From assembly GCA_973895155.1 (NCBI GenBank), contig OZ316896.1, forward strand, positions 8,990,001 to 9,054,000: 64,000 nt of DNA, read 5' to 3'. Origin of the DNA: Marsupella aquatica. Lineage: Eukaryota > Marchantiophyta. Both the position numbers and the translations under genes were made by a program. Below are positions 42,134-55,000 of the stretch, one piece after another. The notes under the pieces were generated by a model. It worked only from the letters and a program-made list of their open reading frames with translations, ran no database searches and was not told the origin of the DNA. Numbering within the stretch: the stretch's first letter is position 1; each line of letters starts with the position of its first letter.

Positions 42134-43447
42134 TTAAACCTCTTCAGTTGGCGGAATATCCTCAAGATCAAGCTCGTTCAAACCTAGGGCATCCGCAGCT
42201 GGCCCGGCAAGGCCTCTCAGACCGAATCCTCCTTCATTCTGCAGTCTCAAATCCTCCGCACGGGCTGCAGCCTCTGCCTGCGCCACTCTTTGTCGGAATG
42301 TCTTTGCCATCTCATCAGCCTTTTCATATACTAATGCTGGGTTGCGAAGCATGTCACCAGGTGTAGGCTCCAACTTTTTGGTGGACAAACTTATCCTCCC
42401 CCTGTCCCTATCTTGACTCAGGATCATCACCTTCAATTTGTCACCGGGCTGCAAGACATTCTCCACAGTGGTGATGCGATCATGACTGATTTGGCTGATA
42501 TGCAATAGGCCACTGGTTCCCCCAATATCAACAAATGCACCATAAGGCTTCACAGATTGGACAGTTCCAATGACAACAGACCCAATTCCTACTCCCAGCT
42601 GAGTGGCAGCCAAAGCCTTCCTGTTACTCAGAACTAGCCTGGTCTTCTCCTCGTCCACCTCAATAAACTTCAGGGGCAACTCCTTATCCACCATATCTTC
42701 CTGGCTGACACCTGAGTATATCTGAGAAAAAGGCACAAATCCTCGCAAACCCTCTACGCTGACTACAAGTCCACCCCTATTAGCAGAAAGAACTTTGCCC
42801 CTAACAGAAACATCATCAGCCTGCAGCTGCCTGCAACGCTCCCATGAAATATCATACTGAAGTTTCCGCAGACTCAGAATGACTCGGCCGTTGTCATCAT
42901 CTTCCTTCACTATCATGAACTCTTCCTCTGAGCCAGGGTACAAACCCACCTCCTCCACAGTCTTGATCTTGTGAATGCACGCCTCGGCGATAGGTAGATA
43001 AGCTGAAGCCTTAGCACCAACATCTATGAGCGCTCCATTAAAGTCAGTCTTAAACACCACACCTTTCACCAAGTCACCGACTTCAAAGCTGAAGTCATAC
43101 TTGGAAAGAGCATCGGCGAATTCATCATAGGTAAAGGGAACTCCTTCCAGAGGACTGTCCAGAGCACGCTGCCATCGCTCCTCGGCTTCAGTTAAGAGGT
43201 CTTTAGGCCTCGGAGTGGCCAAAGAGGCCGAGCAGCTTACCCTCAAAGCCCGTGGCACTGATGCTCCGCGCACTCCCTGCAATCCCAGGCTCCTTCCCAA
43301 CAGACCACTGCTGTGAGAAAAACAGAGCTCTCCTACTTTAGCGTTACCGCTGCTGCACCCCAACGAGGAATTGTCACCGAGCGTGCACCTCCCGCCCGGC
43401 ACCGCGCACACAGAACCTGCCACAATGTTCGTGGCGATGGCCGCCAT
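42134..43447 (-). CDS. RPS1: Plastid 30S ribosomal protein S1
   Basis: This single-exon gene encodes 437 residues. ATG 43447 is the first in frame; the frame is open upstream but only through a CA microsatellite. Residues 1 to about 75 are Ser/Ala/Gly-rich and basic, a typical plastid transit peptide. Three S1 RNA-binding domains follow at about 124-195 ([20 protein letters not shown]), 212-277 ([19 protein letters not shown]) and 287-357 ([20 protein letters not shown], the best preserved). The C-terminus is acidic. The length and three-domain layout match plant plastid S1. It binds mRNA at the plastid small subunit and promotes initiation. No intron is present, which I note without a reference set to judge how unusual that is. 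Confidence 0.97.
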   Translation of the reverse strand: MAAIATNIVAGSVCAVPGGRCTLGDNSSLGCSSGNAKVGELCFSHSSGLLGRSLGLQGVRGASVPRALRVSCSASLATPRPKDLLTEAEERWQRALDSPLEGVPFTYDEFADALSKYDFSFEVGDLVKGVVFKTDFNGALIDVGAKASAYLPIAEACIHKIKTVEEVGLYPGSEEEFMIVKEDDDNGRVILSLRKLQYDISWERCRQLQADDVSVRGKVLSANRGGLVVSVEGLRGFVPFSQIYSGVSQEDMVDKELPLKFIEVDEEKTRLVLSNRKALAATQLGVGIGSVVIGTVQSVKPYGAFVDIGGTSGLLHISQISHDRITTVENVLQPGDKLKVMILSQDRDRGRISLSTKKLEPTPGDMLRNPALVYEKADEMAKTFRQRVAQAEAAARAEDLRLQNEGGFGLRGLAGPAADALGLNELDLEDIPPTEEV

Positions 43448-43462
43448 TGATGGATACCTTGA

Positions 43463-43488
<26 letters not shown>
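43463..43488. repeat. (AC)13 microsatellite in the RPS1 leader
   Basis: Thirteen uninterrupted AC units (GT on the coding strand) lie 16 bp upstream of the RPS1 start codon, in the 5' untranslated leader or core promoter. The reading frame stays open through it but has no upstream ATG in frame. Confidence 0.95.
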
Positions 43489-43493
<5 letters not shown>

Positions 43494-43599
43494 GACACGA
43501 AACAAATGCCAACCCACAACCAAAATGTCGAGTGGCAGGGGAGAGGAGACGGAGGACGACGACCTGATTGATTCCACAGAGAGAGGGAGAGCAAAGTGC

Positions 43600-44525
43600 T
43601 TGAGTTACTGTTGTATGTACTGACAGCAATCGAGGAACAATATCGTAGTGCTCATATCGTAGCACTATTGGAATAAATTATTCTCTGATGGACCACTCCC
43701 AATGAACTTTGCAACATGGAACCTGGCCTCTAGTAGGATTCCCTTGCTTGAACTCCCATGAACCTCTCATGGAACCTGGCCTCTGGTAGGATTCCCATGC
43801 TTGACTTTCCTACGCAGTTTACACCATTTTTTGTGCCCTTGGCTATTCTCCTGCTGAGCCTTTTTGCCCGGGTCCTTCTGGCTTTTTTGCCTTTTGGTTG
43901 TTCCCCCTTGAATGTTGCCTGAGGGATCTGTCTCCCAGTTGTTGGGAATTTTGTCAGTTTGAAATATATTGAGCTACTACTGTATGTGTATGTTGACAGC
44001 TATCGAGTAATGTCATAGTGCTACAAGCCCTATGCCCGTGCATTGCATGGTGCAAGGAGGGCCGGTCCATAGGGAGTCGGGCTGGGGCATTTATGGGGCA
44101 GTGGGAAGCACATATGTGCCAGGGGTGCGCATTTCCTCCATCAATGGTCAGGGAAAACAGCCAATCGAATCCAATGGCTGTGGATCTTTCCCGTACAGAA
44201 ACTCTTTTGTATTGGGACGAAAAACAAAACAAAATGGGATCCCTTATTATAGTTGTAGATTGGAGGTAAACATAATTCTGAACCTTGCAGCCTGGAAAGA
44301 CCTTGATTACAGAGCAAGAGGGAAGTTATTGAGTTACTATGTATTGACATCAATCAAGGACCAATATCCTTTAGTTGAAACTTAATTCTTGGATGGACCA
44401 CTCCCATGAACCTTGCAGCCTGGAACTACCATTCCTGAGCAAGAGCGAAGTTATTGAGCTACTACTGTATGTATATGCTGACAGCTATTGAGTAACAATA
44501 TTGTCGTAGTGCTATTGAGCAACAT
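43600..44525. repeat. Degenerate direct repeats upstream of RPS1
   Basis: A motif of type 'ttgagctactactgtatgta...tgacagctatcgag.aacaatat.gtagtgctat' occurs at about 43600, 43968, 44328 and 44453. A companion, 'tggaccactccca(a)tgaac.ttgcagcctggaac', occurs at about 43690, 44394 and in part at about 43755. The copies are diverged and the first lies in the RPS1 promoter. No gene is seen. Confidence 0.6.
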
Positions 44526-45463
44526 ATAGTAAGTTTAAGGACAAGTACTTCCAAGACCCTGACCCTCAGATGAATTGACCAATTAGTTCACTATGCTTAG
44601 GATTCATTTCAATTCCTGCCACAAGGGTCAATATGTAAACTAAATCCTAGAACTTGAGATTCTCCTAGCAAAGTATCAGTTTCTTAAATCACAACTGCCC
44701 ATATATAAGGGGGAAGTGTCCATTTTTTCCATATTCCACTCACTTCTTTCCTCTATGCTACCAGTCGGCTCCACGATTTGGAAAATTTTACTGTTAATAG
44801 TGAAATTTGGATCTACTGGTAACCTTTAGCTCTTTGAAGGGGCAGCTGTGAGGTACCAGAAATGCATTACCTTCACTTTGGCTTTTGCTCCTCATTCTCC
44901 TAGCAACAGTTGTCTCTGTTTGCATGTTTTGGAAGTACACTTAAATGTTTATTTAGAGAGAAAGTACTTAGTGAGACCCCAAATGGAACATTTCTGTCTC
45001 TCTAGACCATCAGGCACCACAAGTGGGTTTGTTCTTTAAGTTTTGAACAGTTCAGAAATCTCTTCAGAAGGAGTAGTTGAATTGATGACCTATGTCCAGG
45101 TGGTGTGTTTGTTTATCAACTTGTAAAACACTTAAAAGACAATTTACTAATACATCCCAATGAGAAGCTAGAGTTGGGTATGGGCTTCTAGAGTGAAGAC
45201 TCTACCCTAACCCTAAATTTACGTGGATGGAAAGAACTATGTATACTATGAAAATGATACATACATGATGTATTTTGTCATCATTTCTATTAACATTCCA
45301 AAAATGTGTTGTTCAAAAGGAGGGTGTAACTACTACAGTTGCAAGCGCTTTTAAATCCAGATCATATCCGACCTGGGCCCCTTGCTGAAACAACTGGCAA
45401 GGAAGGGGTTCATAGTTTAGATGTTTTAAACAACTGGTTAATATGATGACATGTCATCAGCCA
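44526..45463. other. Intergenic
   Basis: Nothing recognised before the tRNA gene. Confidence 0.4.
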
Positions 45464-45545
45464 GTCAGGATGGCCGAGTGGTCTAAGGCGCCCGACTCAA
45501 GTTCGGGTCTCGTGAGAGGCGTGGGTTCAAATCCCACTTCTGACA
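45464..45545 (+). tRNA. tRNA-Leu, anticodon CAA
   Basis: A complete class II cloverleaf is visible. Acceptor stem GTCAGGA pairs with TTCTGAC (45538-45544) with one G-T pair. The D arm is TGGCCGAGTGGTCTAAGGC. The anticodon stem CCCGA/TCGGG encloses CTCAAGT, giving anticodon CAA at 45498-45500. A long variable arm (CTC/GAG) follows, then T arm GTGGG-TTCAAAT-CCCAC. The discriminator base is A. It has no intron and no encoded CCA, as expected of a plant nuclear tRNA. It decodes UUG. Confidence 0.97.
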
Positions 45546-45952
45546 TGCAGGAAATTATGATATTGCAATTATGTTTTTCATATTCTCTTTGTTAGATGGA
45601 TGCGATTGCAGACGGCTGCTGTAAGTAAGCACTGTATTGCTTGTGTATTGATTGTGTCCCCGCGATGGGTTGGAATGTGCTTGTTGGATGCGCTCCTCCA
45701 GGGAGTATGATTGCCTTGTCCATGAGCTCTCTCTTTCATTTTTGTTTGTTGGGCTCCTCGGTCACAATCTTTGACGTTGGTGAATTTTACTGATGACAAA
45801 CAATCTTCTTGTGCCCTTGCTTGTGTTTCCTGTTTGGAAAAGGATACATGAACTGCGTCTGTGTGTGTGCGTACTTCGTCTCCCTCTTGGTTATCGATGC
45901 TTTCCATTTGGTGTCTTGGAGGAGAGTAGTGTTCATAGACTGCCTCATTACT

Positions 45953-46345
45953 ATGTTGCATGTTTAAGAGGATTTGACGAGACTTAGAATTTATCTGAAA
46001 AGGGCTGCCTCCTGGTCTCATTATTGTGGGTGTTCCTGCTCGAGAAAATTTGTCCCGATCTGCTTTTCCTTGATGTTGATTTTAGAGCAGCAGGACTAGG
46101 TATTATCACACCTTTTTTTTCTGTCAAGGATTTGCGTCCATGATGGAGATGCAGGGTATGTTGCATGTTTGCGATAACTTGTAGAGTTACAGAATGCATC
46201 TGGGAATAAGTGCATATTGGTCTCATTATTTTGGGCGTTCCTGCCTGAGAAAATTTGTATGCCGACAAAGTCTGTACGCTGACAAAATCTGTATGCTACT
46301 GTTCTGCGTTGCTTGATGTCCTTGATTTCGAGCATTAGAACCACC
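45953..46345. repeat. Diverged tandem duplication, about 195-bp unit
   Basis: 'tatgttgcatgttt' occurs at about 45953 and 46157. '.tggtctcattatt.tgggcgttcctgc..gagaaaatttgt' occurs at about 46013 and 46209. The spacing is constant, so a unit of about 195-200 bp has duplicated and decayed. A partial third copy may begin near 46330. No gene was recognised. Confidence 0.6.
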
Positions 46346-47336
46346 TCTTCTTTCTGACAAGGAGTTCTGTCCATGGTCAACACGAAGAACAAATATTCTG
46401 TCCGAGTTCCAGATTTTAGATGTTGAGTGTTGAATGCCGCTAGAAATGCACTCGGGAATTTCCAGGTGAGATGAAATTAGTGCTGTTGCTATTTCACTGG
46501 GCCAAGGGCAGAAAGACGTGAACAAAGGTAACTCTTTCGATGAATTTAAACTCTTGTATTCTGTCGACAAGCAGACCTTTGGTGTACAAATGTGTGTCAA
46601 TGGGAGAGGTTTCATAATGTTGGATAGGAATCCTATCAGATGTCCAGATCATCTATGGCAGTGTAGAGATTTTAGCAACAGGAATGTCTGCCTTCTCTTC
46701 TAAACAATTTCTCAAAAGCACATCAACAGACATGGAAATCATCTGATAGCAATTCTCCTCATTACAACATTGGTCGAATTTAAATCTGCAACCTCTCGAC
46801 CCTGATCCTTGAAGCTTCTGTCTCAGCTGTGATTTTCTACGAACGCCCCTCGTCACAGCACCAAAATGCCGGCCAATGGCTGCCACTACTTGCAAATTGT
46901 TTTTAAGCTTCGCTATCCTTTGAAAGCCCTACTCCTCAACCCCATAAGACGTGAAGTTTTGACAGAGAGACAGCAATTCTGACCTCAAGTCATCTTAAGT
47001 TGCCTATCGCTGAAACGAACGTTTTATAATGCTTAAACTCTGTGACGGTTATGACAACAAGGCAGAGTTACATCCCAAGAGCCCTTCCCAAGATTCAAGA
47101 TGACGCTCGGATCCCAGTTGAGACAGGGCATATCTGACCAAAACCCTCAAACCACTTCAAATCTGTGGGCCATTTTTTCCGGATCCCAACCAGCCATAAG
47201 GCTTCTTCGTGACGCCATCCAGGCACATACGAACGCTTCTAGTCTCTCCAATTCTTCTCCAAACTTGTTAGAGTATATTAAGTACTATAACGTGCAAGTA
47301 CTCCACAAGTCTTCATCGTATGAACCCTGACGTAAC
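46346..47336. other. Intergenic
   Basis: No gene recognised. The right end is 3' to the F-box gene. Confidence 0.4.
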
Positions 47337-48930
47337 TCAAGCACATATGTCCAGTCTCGGTTCGTAGGGACACCAGATGTGTTTTACTTGCGAGTCGTGA
47401 TCAGGGAAGGGCACTCCAGGAAGCCAATTTCCCTTCTTGAAATTACCTTGGAAACGCATCTCGGATTCCGTCCTTGCAAGACATACAATAGATTTCTGCA
47501 CAAAGCCGTTAACGAGACAATGCCTTTGTAAGACAGGTAAGGATCTATATGGCATTGCCACCCATTGCGCTGCAGGGCTGGCATGTTCTTCTTCGCCTTC
47601 CAGCGTCCACAATCCAACAGAAAAACTTTGGCCCCCAAGCATCAAACCCATCAATGCCATGCGACCTCCAACTCTGAAAAGATAGGCACAACCAAAGGGT
47701 GTGAACAGACGAGGAAAAGAAACCCTTCTGTGACTCCAACCTCCCTGCTCCAGATTGTAGGCGTGCAGCCCATCCGGGCCCATCGTGCACCAGTACAGAA
47801 CTCCATCCCTGATTACGCTGGTTGATGGAAGATTGCTTCGAACCGACAGGTTGTGTACGTGGTGCGTCCAAATTCCTGCCCAGAAAGATCAATTCAGATG
47901 CATCCCTAAACCTTTCCCTCGGAGAACTACGCCTTTAGACCATTCCAATTGTATCGACAACATTAAACTGGAACAGGAAAGGGATTCTTTCTCAGCGTCT
48001 GAACCATTGCAGCTCATGGAAACCACATGACCAAAAAGTTGAGCTCCATGTTTACGCACAAAGGTGAGCCTTCAAACCCCAAAGCCACTAATGACAAGCA
48101 AATACTACTCTCGACCTGAGAAAGCAGCATATTACGAAATCACGATATAAAACCCCACGACTCTCTGAGGTGACTAGAAATGAAAGAAGCCATGTTGTAA
48201 TAACACCGTTCAATCCCTTCTATCATCCCACGAGTGTCAATCGTGAGAATGGCGGTGCTCGTGTGGCGAGACAAGGGAGGGAATTACCTTTGTCTGAATG
48301 ATACACCTTCAACAATGTGGAAAGAGTATTGTTGAGGCTGGGATCACCAATCACGACGACTTTGTACGCGCCCTTAGCCTTGACCATCATGTTCACTAGC
48401 GGTGAATCGCCTCCCCTGCAAACCTCTCGAAGGTGGCAGTCCGGCAGTCCTCTCCAGCTCCTCGTCAAAGGATTGCATACCCATAAGCTAGAATTTTCCG
48501 GATCTAAAGCTCTTAGGCACAGAAGGCCGCCAGCTTCGGCCAGTGGCACGCTGGCCGCTTTCGGCAAGAAATCTAAGGGCAATTGGAACAATTTAGAGGA
48601 TTCTAGGTAGAAAGAATTCACTCTCCTATTGTAAGCATCGTGAGTGAGAATAAAGACGCTTTCGGTGGTAGGAGGAGTAATTTCCTTGTACAGTTTGTTA
48701 AACACCGGATTAGCGCAGAGTGAGTTCCATCGCTTGCACACACAACGGAACCGGAAGAGGGCCGAAGGAGGAAGAAATGCTCGAATCAGTTCAACGAGCT
48801 CGTCAGAGAGACCCCTCCAAATTTCACTGTCGAAAGAATTATCAATGAAGTGCGTTTGGCTGGGATCATCAACTGCTTCTGCTTCTAAGAAGCTCATATC
48901 CTTAAACTGTGGTCGCATCTCCATATCCAT
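47337..48930 (-). CDS. F-box protein with probable beta-propeller (kelch-like) C-terminus
   Basis: Two exons, 48930-48288 and 47875-47337, join in phase 1 across a 412-nt intron (AAAG|GTAATT ... CTGGGCAG|GA). The join restores a continuous KVYHSDKG-IWTHHV, as expected inside a propeller blade, and gives 393 residues. An F-box lies at about residues 37-79 (WRGLSDELVELIRAFLPPSALFRFRCVCKRW). It would bind SKP1 in an SCF ubiquitin ligase. The rest has the blade pattern of plant F-box/kelch proteins (SVFILTHDAYNRRVNSFYLE, LWVCNPLTRSWRGLPDC, DGVLYWCTMGPDGLHAYNLE), the likely substrate-binding part. The substrate is unknown. Confidence 0.88.
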
Positions 48931-51650
48931 TGTATAGCAATACGGGAAAACTTGCGAGACGATCTGTCATTCTGCCCCTGTCTCTATCTTTATCAAACCC
49001 CAATCTATAACACCTTTCATTGCACACACATCTCGCAAATTGGTTATGAAGCCACTACCAGAGAGTCACTGGGAAAGGAAATAAACCAGGACGTAGGCTC
49101 TACTCTAGCAGTGCAAATTGGTGATCAAAACAATCCCAAGAGGGAATTCAACAGTTCCTACGGTTCATTGAATGAGGAATCAATCTGCAGATTCACATTA
49201 GTCTATAATCCCTAGCATCAGGTCTCGCAAATTAGTGATGACAATCACATCAGAAAGCTCAACCGCTCTAATTGCGGTGTGACCAACAAGGTAAAAGTTC
49301 TACAAATTGACATCCCTGAGTGTCTCTCTACTCTAGCCTTGCAGATTGGCGATGAGAAAGACATTAAAGCTGGAAAGAGACTGTCACCGTTCTTACTGTT
49401 CTTGAGCGACAAAGAGGAACGGTATCTTTGAACTGACCTTACCTAATCTTTCCGTAGTCTCGTGGGCTGTTAGCAGTCAGGCCATAGTCTGTTCCCTTCC
49501 CATGAAATTGCATTGTTCGTTCTATCTAAAATCCAGCACGAATTGGGGAGCAATGCCTTGCCAATCTCCCCGATGTATCCTTCCCGGTGAAAGAAACTCG
49601 CGCACTAGCATCCTGTGAAGACTAGAGAAGGGAACTCACATCAGCAATGGAGGGGAACTTCATGTTCAACAGGTGAACGAAACCTCGCCGAGTCCCGTCC
49701 CATCCCAAGCTCTGCTGCACGGATGCCAGTCTAACACCCGTAAACAACCGTACTATTTAGTTGTACGGTGCTCAAGATTTCAGTGCGCCTCAGAAAATCT
49801 TCCCTGAACTCCAAAATCATCAAGCCAAACCAAACTTCTCGGCTACGTCTTTAGCCTTCCTCGTCCACAAGCAATACTTTCAATGTTGGGCTCAATGGCA
49901 GTACAATAGCGTCTCCATGCCGCACATCTTGCTCATAATCACCCTCAATTACAGGCAATCATAAATTGAAGGCTGCTCTCCTCGCTAAACTACCGCGGCT
50001 GTAGGTAGCACCAAGGGAGACTGGATACTGCTCATGCTTACAACTCAAGTATTGTACAGTTCCACTGTATCAGATTCTATTCACACCATTCTTCTCTGTT
50101 TAGAAGATCTTGCGTGTTTGCATCCCTTGGCTTTTGCATTTGGGTCTCCATCTTCTTTCGCTCCCAAGCGGTTCTTCACACGTCTGATTGCCACCGAGAG
50201 AGAATAGAGCAGGCAGAGTCGCCAGGCCCAGGGCTTGTGGTAGCCTCCGATTTAGATTGATCGAACCTTCTTTCTTTGGATTGATTGGTGTCGTTGGTGA
50301 TACGGGTGCCCCACAGTATGCGTTGGCATTGTACAGTTATGTACAATCACTTGTATAGACTAACCTCGTACGTTCTAGTTTTGGACTGTCGTGAGCCCGG
50401 TTCTCCAAAGTCTGTACTACACTTCTCGAGTCAGATAGTTAGCTGTACCAGTCTGCACCAGTCTGGGGCAGGAGGGCACGACATCGGTGTGGAATTCTTT
50501 AATTATTTTTTCTTCCTTTGTTTGGACCTGGTGACGACACGCATACAAGAATTTAATTTTCAGCAATCAGGAGCTCGTGTGCATGTGCAACGTCAGGTGC
50601 AGGTTGTGGTCAGTAATTTACGAGCAGAAGAGTGTTGTGCGACTCAATCAAGTTTTCGGCTCTCCACACCGCCTTTCGACATTCGACGGCCTGCCCCGTG
50701 GAAAGTCGGCCACAGACCACAGTCGGTGTACTTAATTAACGAGAATCCTTCTCTCTTGTAGGCTGTGCCCATCTGGATCAAGTTTTGGGTTATCCTCGAG
50801 GCTCACCTCGTCTTTCCTGTGATTGTTGTCCGAAGGCAAGTAGTTTGAATTTCGACGCTCTTCAGCTTCATCGTCTGAAATATCGAGGAACTTAAGAGTA
50901 AGCACGAGTTTCCTGTCCTTCCTACGAGCGTTCCTGTGATTATTTTCCATGTGTGAAAATGTCTCCCAGTTGGGATCTTGATACTGAGTCGTTCTAAGAC
51001 GGCAAAACCTTGGAATATTGTCAACGTTCAGTGTTGCCACAATTTCAATCCTGATCTTCCCTTGCTGCTGGTCACTCGAGATGGATTAGGTTTTTCCTTC
51101 CTGGGCTCACAAGGGACTGGCTATGTAGCATAAGATAAACCTTAAGAAATCCGTAGAAAGTGAACAGGATGTGGTCCGCTCTCAGCACCGTACCAATCAG
51201 GAGTCTCTTGGAAGGAAAGCGCCAAGCAGACTTTGACAGTACGTAACACTTGGCCAAGAAGGTGCATCAATCATGCCATACAAATTGAAAATTGTTACTA
51301 GCTAAACGGGTAGAGATGGTCCTAAGGATCCCAAACCTCAGCCTGCAGCAATTAGTGAAATAGAGCTACATTGCAGAGGAAAGGAAGGCTTCTCATCCTC
51401 TTTCTCCTGAAAATTAATAAATTGGATGTCATTGCACATCATCCTATAACTTGGATCTGAATTTGAACAACGGAGTGAGCTTGGGATAGTGCTGTCGTTT
51501 TCTTCTCAGTGGAGTGATGACACCCTTTATCTGAGAACTATGAAATGAATTTCTATTGTAATGACTAGTAATACGTTGGAAAGGTGAAAATGCTCCCCAA
51601 CTATACGACACTTTACCCAACATCGATCAGCGGACGCCCTTCGATTTGGA
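48931..51650. other. Intergenic with faint repeats
   Basis: Near 49,030-49,350 a motif of type 'ctctactctagc.(t)tgca.attgg.gatgaga' recurs three or four times in diverged form. A minus-strand frame near 51,260-50,730 has some protein-like composition but no start, splice support or known motif, so it was not called. Confidence 0.35.
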
Positions 51651-51660
51651 CGGCGTGACC

Positions 51661-52010
51661 GATCCTTTGCCATGTCAAGGAAACGACTATTGACTGTGAC
51701 TGATCAGACGTATTTCTAAGACTGCCAGATCCTCTGCCATATCAAGGAAACGACTACGAACTGTAATTGGTCAGAGGTATTTCTAAGTGCCAGATCCTCT
51801 GCCATATCAAAGAAACGACTACGGACTGTGATTGATCAGAGGTATTTCTAAGTGCCAGATCCTCTGCCATATCAAGGAAACGACTATGGACTGTGATTGA
51901 TCAGAGGTATTTCTGAGGCTCTCAGATACTCTGCCGTCTCAAGGAAACAACTACGTACTGTGACTGACCAGAGGTATTTCTAAGGCTCACAGATCCTGTG
52001 CCATTTCAAA
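51661..52010. repeat. Tandem array, about 66-bp unit, six copies
   Basis: The core 'cagatcctctgccatatcaa' followed by 'ggaaacgactacg.actgtgattgatcagaggtatttctaag' repeats with GATCC positions at 51661, 51728, 51793, 51858, 51924 (GATAC) and 51992. Spacings are 65-68 bp and the copies are diverged. No gene overlaps it. Confidence 0.9.
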
Positions 52011-55000
52011 CATTTAGGGTACTGATGAATCCCTGGACCTTAGAAGCTACAATTTGTCAAGTTCTGTACAAAACCCGTTGCAAATTACCTTTAGACTTGC
52101 TAATTTACTTTCTCCATCTAGTTATCCACTGTGTCACTAATCGAATATCGTCACCTCACGAGATCTGGAGAGCTATCTATGTCATTCCGGTTCCTGGAAA
52201 GAGCTTTTTTGGTTAATTCTCTAGATTTATGGCCCATGGCTGGTCGTGACAATTTGAGACTTGAGGAGTCGCTTTCCATGTTCAAGATGTAGTTTGGAAC
52301 GAACTGGAGCACAGCATGCACTTAGATGTTCCAAAGGCCAAGAAAAATACAAAACCAGTACAAGATGTTTTTCTTCCTAGGATTGAAGTCAGAGTCATCT
52401 GAGACGACCACATCCATTGAAATATCAGTGGCACTAGAATTCCATACACTACTTGCCACCACAGATGTCGAAGTTTCTCCACAAAAACGTCCAGCCAGTA
52501 CTGGTGTGGTTGAATTGGAGAGACAGGAGCTCAAATAAACTTTTTCAATGGAGTTGAGCTCCCACTTCCTCATATTCAATGAGCGTTAATTGCAACAAAG
52601 AAATTACGCCCCTGTAGCAGTCCTCATCGCTGACAGATTCGCGAGTGATAAGTAACTAGAATACCTAGAACTTCGGCGGCATTTTCAGGTCTGAATCTAA
52701 ACCAGATTTTCCTTCACAGACAAACAATAATCCAAAAACTGAGACACCTCTGACAAAAATGTTCAGATTTTTAGTCTTTAAAAGAGCATTTTGCTTCTCT
52801 TCAGAAGCTACCAATACAATACACTCCGAAGGCTAAGCACCTCTCATTAAGTGCTCATATTTTGAGCACGTTGTACCAAGGCTATGGGTTATAACTGATG
52901 GGCTTCATTCGAAATTTTCCAGTCTCACGGGGTTACAAGCCATTTTGTTGAGGATTTTCGTGGAGTTGCCATGTAGGACTGAGAATGTTAGCTTCATCCT
53001 GAGGATGGGCCTGTCTGAATTCTGTCTTGTCTCTCTCACTGGGAACAGAATCTTATTGCTCGGTTGAGTATGGAATTGATACGAGAGGATCATGAGCACG
53101 CAAAAGAAGGATAGGACTTGCCCATGAGATTCTCCTTGGACGTCCAGAATGCTGCCCAAATTGTGGTGCTGGTGACTTGCTTTGATTTTATAGAGCTTTT
53201 TGATTGAGCCAGACTTGTCCACTGCTTTGATCAGGAACATTTTCAAAATTCAGAGAAAGAAAATTGCAAATTTTAAATCTCAAGGAAATTCTACAAATTT
53301 TTAAGTCTTCCTTTTAATTGCAAGAATATGCATAACCAAGGAGAGAATTTCAAATTTAAGGAACAGGGTGGCCACCATGAATTAAAATAAATGGAGAGAG
53401 TATTCCTCTGTCTTCAAGACAGCTAATCATTCTTAGTGCTTTACACCAAGCCTGTTCATATAAAAATCTCATTTCCTGCCTTGTTATTGCTCATTCCTGT
53501 GATGAATAGTGCACTCACCATAAAAGATGGAGCCGAAGCCCATTGCTAGTGAAACTGAATGTGCACACTTTATAACAAGAGCTAAGGTTAACACATAGCT
53601 CCTATAGGGCAAGTTTGTGCTTTGATTGCATACCATAGTTAGCAAGAAATTAAACTTTGATACAAAGGTGACAGCCAGTTGGCAATGATTCCCAAGGATC
53701 TAAGTTCCCCACAAAGTTGATTAGAGACAGAAGGGAAAGCACACTAGAGTCAATGCATCCCTTCATTGTGTATTACGGTAACAAGGAATGCCATATGCAC
53801 AATGGCAGGAATAGTACTAGTGCATCCACAGCAGGGCTAACTTTTGGGCTTTACCTGATGGATTGTGGATTGAGACTTATTACCTATTTTCTAAATAAAA
53901 CTTTCCCATTGATGGTTGCATTGGACTGGATGTGTAATTATTTATATCGCACTGCCACTTAGCAAAAAGCACCAAACGTGGCAGGATTCCAAAAGCAAGA
54001 GACCCAATAGAGTGGAGAAAACAAGGAAAAACCACCCCCAAAAAACCAAACTGCCTTCTCTAGAAAAGCAAGAACACACTACCAAGCCACAAACTGAAAC
54101 ACCTGCTTCTAGCTGCATAACAAGAGGGAAAGAAAAGTGTATTCTTAGGTGGGCCCTATAGAGATTATGCACCTAGCCATCCAGCCAAAACCAATTCTAA
54201 TGGGCCTCGTCCAAATTTATCATGTGAATCTTGGTGAAACCCCAAACAGTGAATTTCAATTTTTAAATCTTGAATGGAGGGGACTCCATCTTTAGGGGTC
54301 ACACACTTTATGTGTATCTCAACTTATTATGCAACTATCGTGTCCGGTTCAAATGCTGTTATGGCCAGAGTGCCTACCTGTAGGCGATGATAGATTGATA
54401 GATGCAATATAAAATTTGGAGCCCCAAGCCAGTGCGTGCCTTTTGGTTTCCCTTAAATACATTTTTATGTGGATTCGAGTACCAACCTCAATTACTACAG
54501 GGTGTGTACAGCCCACAGTCAGTCTAGACAGTAGCCTAGGGAATAAATTTTGATTTCCATCTACTAGTTAGATAAAATTATGTACATTTCTCGTTAATCA
54601 GAATAAAATGAACTATTTCCCTTATGGAGTTTCTCTGGAACCGTCAACATGAATAGAATGAAGAGTCCACCGCACACGCCCCCCCCCCCCCCCCCCCCAA
54701 GAAACAAAAGCATCTTATTAATTGTGCATCAAAATATGACAATAGACAACATCACTCCAAACCTTGATAAATAGAATTATTCTCTTTTAGGTAATGAGTG
54801 TACACAATCTATTGACTTATTTTTATGAAAAACAACCTTAGGTCCTTCCAATTGCCACTGTCCACCTACTATGACAGGACCCTATAGAGCATGTCAAAGT
54901 TCACCCATAACACTTTGTTACAGTTTTATTTTTTGGATATACCATCCTTATGGGGTACATATTTTGGTAATCCATAACAATTCCTGGTGTTGTATGTCCT

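Noticed and set aside
43454-43594. N-terminal extension of RPS1 through the AC repeat
   Set aside because: No in-frame ATG upstream of 43447; the frame is open only because the dinucleotide repeat has no stops.
50285-50761. 158-codon plus-strand frame
   Set aside because: It starts only with GTG, has ordinary spacer composition and no motif.
50732-51257. Minus-strand frames with protein-like composition (RKLVLTLKFLDISDDEAEERR)
   Set aside because: There is no ATG for the longer one, no clear exon borders and no known motif. Could be an old exon remnant, but support is too thin.
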